The notes under the pieces are model-generated. The model saw nothing but the letters and a program-made list of their open reading frames with translations. It made no database searches and was not told the origin of the DNA. 64,000 nucleotides of DNA, from the NCBI RefSeq assembly GCF_040729435.1, contig NZ_CP160398.1:4030001-4094000 (forward strand), given 5' to 3'. Below are positions 62,288-64,000 of this stretch, in pieces. Within the stretch, counting starts at the first letter, position 1. Each line of letters opens with the position of its first letter. A program made the translations under genes and the position numbers. This stretch comes from Pseudomonas sp. HOU2. GTDB lineage: Bacteria > Pseudomonadota > Gammaproteobacteria > Pseudomonadales > Pseudomonadaceae.

Positions 62288-63895
62288 TTAGCGTTTGTTG
62301 CCTCCAAGAGCGCCGGTCAGGCCACCGAGTACACCACCCAGGCCACCGGTTGCGGTGCCACCGGTGGCGGTGCCGCCGTTGAGCAGGCCGCCGACTGCAC
62401 CAACGGTTGCGCCGACGTTGCTGACCACACCGCCGACGGCGGTAGTGACCGGGTTGTTGGTGGACGCGATGGTGGCGCCAACGGTGCTGACTGCGCCGCC
62501 GACCTGGCCGGTGAGACCGGCGACCGGTGCGCCCAGGCCTGTCGCTGCGCCAACTTGTTGGGTGACGCTGGTGACTGCACTGGTGACCGGATTAAGCCCG
62601 GCACCGACGGTGGCGCCGACGCTGGCCAGTGGCGAGGTAGTGGCGGTGATCGGAGTACCCGAGCCGCCGAGTACGGTGTTGAGCGAGGCGACGGTATTGC
62701 CCAGTCCGCCAGCCGTGACGCCGCCGGCACTGACCACGCCGTTGGTGCTGCCAGCGTTCAGCCCGGAGCCGACGTTGACCACGGCGCCGCCAACCGTTTG
62801 CAGCAAGCCGGTACCGCCCAGGCCGCCGCCGAGACCGCCGCCCAATCCACCACCGGTGCTGGTGCCGTTATCCACCAGCCCGCCGGCTTTGCCAACCGCG
62901 GTGCCGACGTTGGTCAACGCGCCGCCAACGGTGTTGGTCAAGGCGTTGCCGCCGCCAGCACCGGTTACCTGACCGCCCACGCCTTTGACGGCGCCACCGA
63001 CCTGGCCGAGTACGCCATTGAGCGGAGCGCCGAGGCCGGTCGCAGCGCCGACTTTGTCGGTGGTGCTTTCAACCATCGCAATCACGGGCACCAGACCGTT
63101 GCCGACACTTTTGGTCACTGAACCGAGTGGGCCGGTGGTGGTGGCCAGGCTCAGGGTGTCGCCGAGCATGGTGACTTTTTCACCGACGCCGTCGAGTACC
63201 GGGGCGACTTTGGTGACCACGCCGCCGACAACCGGAACGCTGCCGGTGGCGGTCGCCAGCTTGCCGCTCAGGTCCGATACACCGTTGCCGACATCGCTGA
63301 CCACGCCGCCCACCGAGGATGCGGTGACGCCCAGACCGTTGTCGACGGTGCCCAGTTTGCCAATGCCGTTGGCCACGCCATTGCCGAGGGTGCTGACCAC
63401 GTTGCCAGTGGTGTTGGCCGCGCTTTGCACGACGCCACCGACGACCGGTACGGTGCTCAGCGAATCGCCGACCTGGCCGACGCCATCACCGACGTCTGCG
63501 ACGGTTTTGCCGACATCCTGCACCAGGGTGGTGGTCACCAGCGGAGTGGTGGTCGGGTTGGTTGGACCCGTAGGGTCGGTCGGATTGGTTGGGTTGGTCG
63601 GATCGGTCGGGTTGGTTGTACCCGTACCGCCAGTACCGCCAGTACCGCCGGTGCCTCCGGTACCACCTGTGCCTGCGGTATCGGTGCCGCCGGTGCCGCC
63701 GGTGCCGCCGGTGCTGCCAGTGCCACTGCTACCGCCAGTACCACTAGTGCCGCCAGTGCCCGACGTCGCGCTGTCTGGCGAAGAGCTGCCGGAGCTGCTG
63801 TGATGGCCGCCACCGCCGCTGCTGCAGCCAGCGAGGCCAAGGGAGAGGATCAATGCCAGAGCTGTTGCCGATTTGCACCACACTTGAGTTTTCAT
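62288..63895 (-). CDS. Repetitive Gly/Val/Thr-rich surface lipoprotein
   Basis: 535 residues. Lipobox LILSLGLAGC then a Ser/Gly tract. Residues about 35-85 are (G-T-G)n-like repeats and about 85-105 are PTN/PTD repeats; both look like a flexible stalk. The remainder repeats units of the form GGVVSNVGATVG. A module of roughly 80 residues beginning VGAATGLGAP occurs twice with clear similarity. Such proteins are sometimes labelled collagen-like, but no regular G-P-x triplet run exists. It probably extends from the outer membrane; an adhesive or matrix role is inference. ATG 63895 follows AAGGAA. It lies upstream of the FhaC-like gene. Confidence 0.82.
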   Translation of the reverse strand: MKTQVWCKSATALALILSLGLAGCSSGGGGHHSSSGSSSPDSATSGTGGTSGTGGSSGTGSTGGTGGTGGTDTAGTGGTGGTGGTGGTGGTGTTNPTDPTNPTNPTDPTGPTNPTTTPLVTTTLVQDVGKTVADVGDGVGQVGDSLSTVPVVGGVVQSAANTTGNVVSTLGNGVANGIGKLGTVDNGLGVTASSVGGVVSDVGNGVSDLSGKLATATGSVPVVGGVVTKVAPVLDGVGEKVTMLGDTLSLATTTGPLGSVTKSVGNGLVPVIAMVESTTDKVGAATGLGAPLNGVLGQVGGAVKGVGGQVTGAGGGNALTNTVGGALTNVGTAVGKAGGLVDNGTSTGGGLGGGLGGGLGGTGLLQTVGGAVVNVGSGLNAGSTNGVVSAGGVTAGGLGNTVASLNTVLGGSGTPITATTSPLASVGATVGAGLNPVTSAVTSVTQQVGAATGLGAPVAGLTGQVGGAVSTVGATIASTNNPVTTAVGGVVSNVGATVGAVGGLLNGGTATGGTATGGLGGVLGGLTGALGGNKR

Positions 63896-64000
63896 GATTG
63901 AGATTCCTTGCACCTGTAACAACATTCGTCGTTTTCGATGGCTCACCGATCTGTCGCCGGTAATGCCTCGTCCGTGGTGTCAATCTCAATCGCGCCGCAG

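Noticed and set aside
63570..63770. CRISPR-like short repeats.
   Set aside because: They are in-frame tandem repeats coding for Gly-Thr-Gly and Pro-Thr-Asn units without spacers.
62219..63901. Long plus-strand frames opposite the repetitive lipoprotein.
   Set aside because: They are shadows of the Gly/Thr/Val repeats; the minus-strand frame has a signal peptide, lipobox, ribosome-binding site and terminator.

Overview
The window is a chromosomal segment of a fluorescent Pseudomonas, most likely of the P. fluorescens complex. Three things point there. The gene order retS-purD-purH-fis-dusB-(DUF3426)-prmA-accC-accB-aroQ-ctpL-gcbA-(DUF2333)-nudix-sui1-speA is, as I remember it, that of the P. 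aeruginosa PA4856-PA4839 block. The coding sequence is GC-rich. Two families of imperfect extragenic palindromes typical of this group recur between genes. Strain identity was not searched.

Layout. 1-5949: cobalamin genes, with truncated cobL on the minus strand and the overlapping operon cobG-cobH-cobI-cobJ on the plus strand (CobJ is a CbiG-CobJ fusion). A small unknown gene (A, 804-1442) sits between the two arms. 6356-13408: one 2350-residue gene encoding a large toxin of the lymphostatin (LifA/Efa1) / clostridial TcdA-TcdB superfamily. It has a DXD glycosyltransferase, a C58-type cysteine protease, a TcdB-like pore-forming segment and about 1000 unassigned C-terminal residues. 13508-14104: marC. 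14361-15935: two more small unknown genes (B, C); B, and more weakly C, resemble A. The leaders of A, the toxin and B are strikingly AT-rich. 15957-37103: the conserved core block, covering signalling (retS, ctpL, gcbA), purine synthesis, fis/dusB, fatty-acid synthesis (accBC), aroQ, prmA and speA.

37334-40350: an orphan type VI secretion cassette of a short VgrG, a DUF4123 adaptor and a lipoprotein esterase. 40344-44666: a MATE transporter, a small membrane protein, a MazG-like pyrophosphohydrolase, cmoM and two DUF4136 lipoproteins. 44917-60415: a Flp/Tad pilus locus with tadG, a PprA-like kinase, tadE, the prepilin peptidase fppA, the regulator pprB, an extra receiver protein, two Flp pilins, and the operon rcpC-rcpA-tadZ-tadA-tadB-tadC-tadD-DUF3613. 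60483-63895: a ShlB/FhaC-type outer-membrane transporter and a Gly/Val/Thr-rich repetitive lipoprotein.

How they work together. RetS and GcbA are known in the genus as controllers of the planktonic-biofilm switch. The Tad pilus, the repetitive surface lipoprotein and the FhaC-like transporter are surface and adhesion functions, and PprA/PprB control the Tad genes in P. aeruginosa. The toxin with its flanking A/B/C genes is the most unusual content and is the candidate for a poorly described system.
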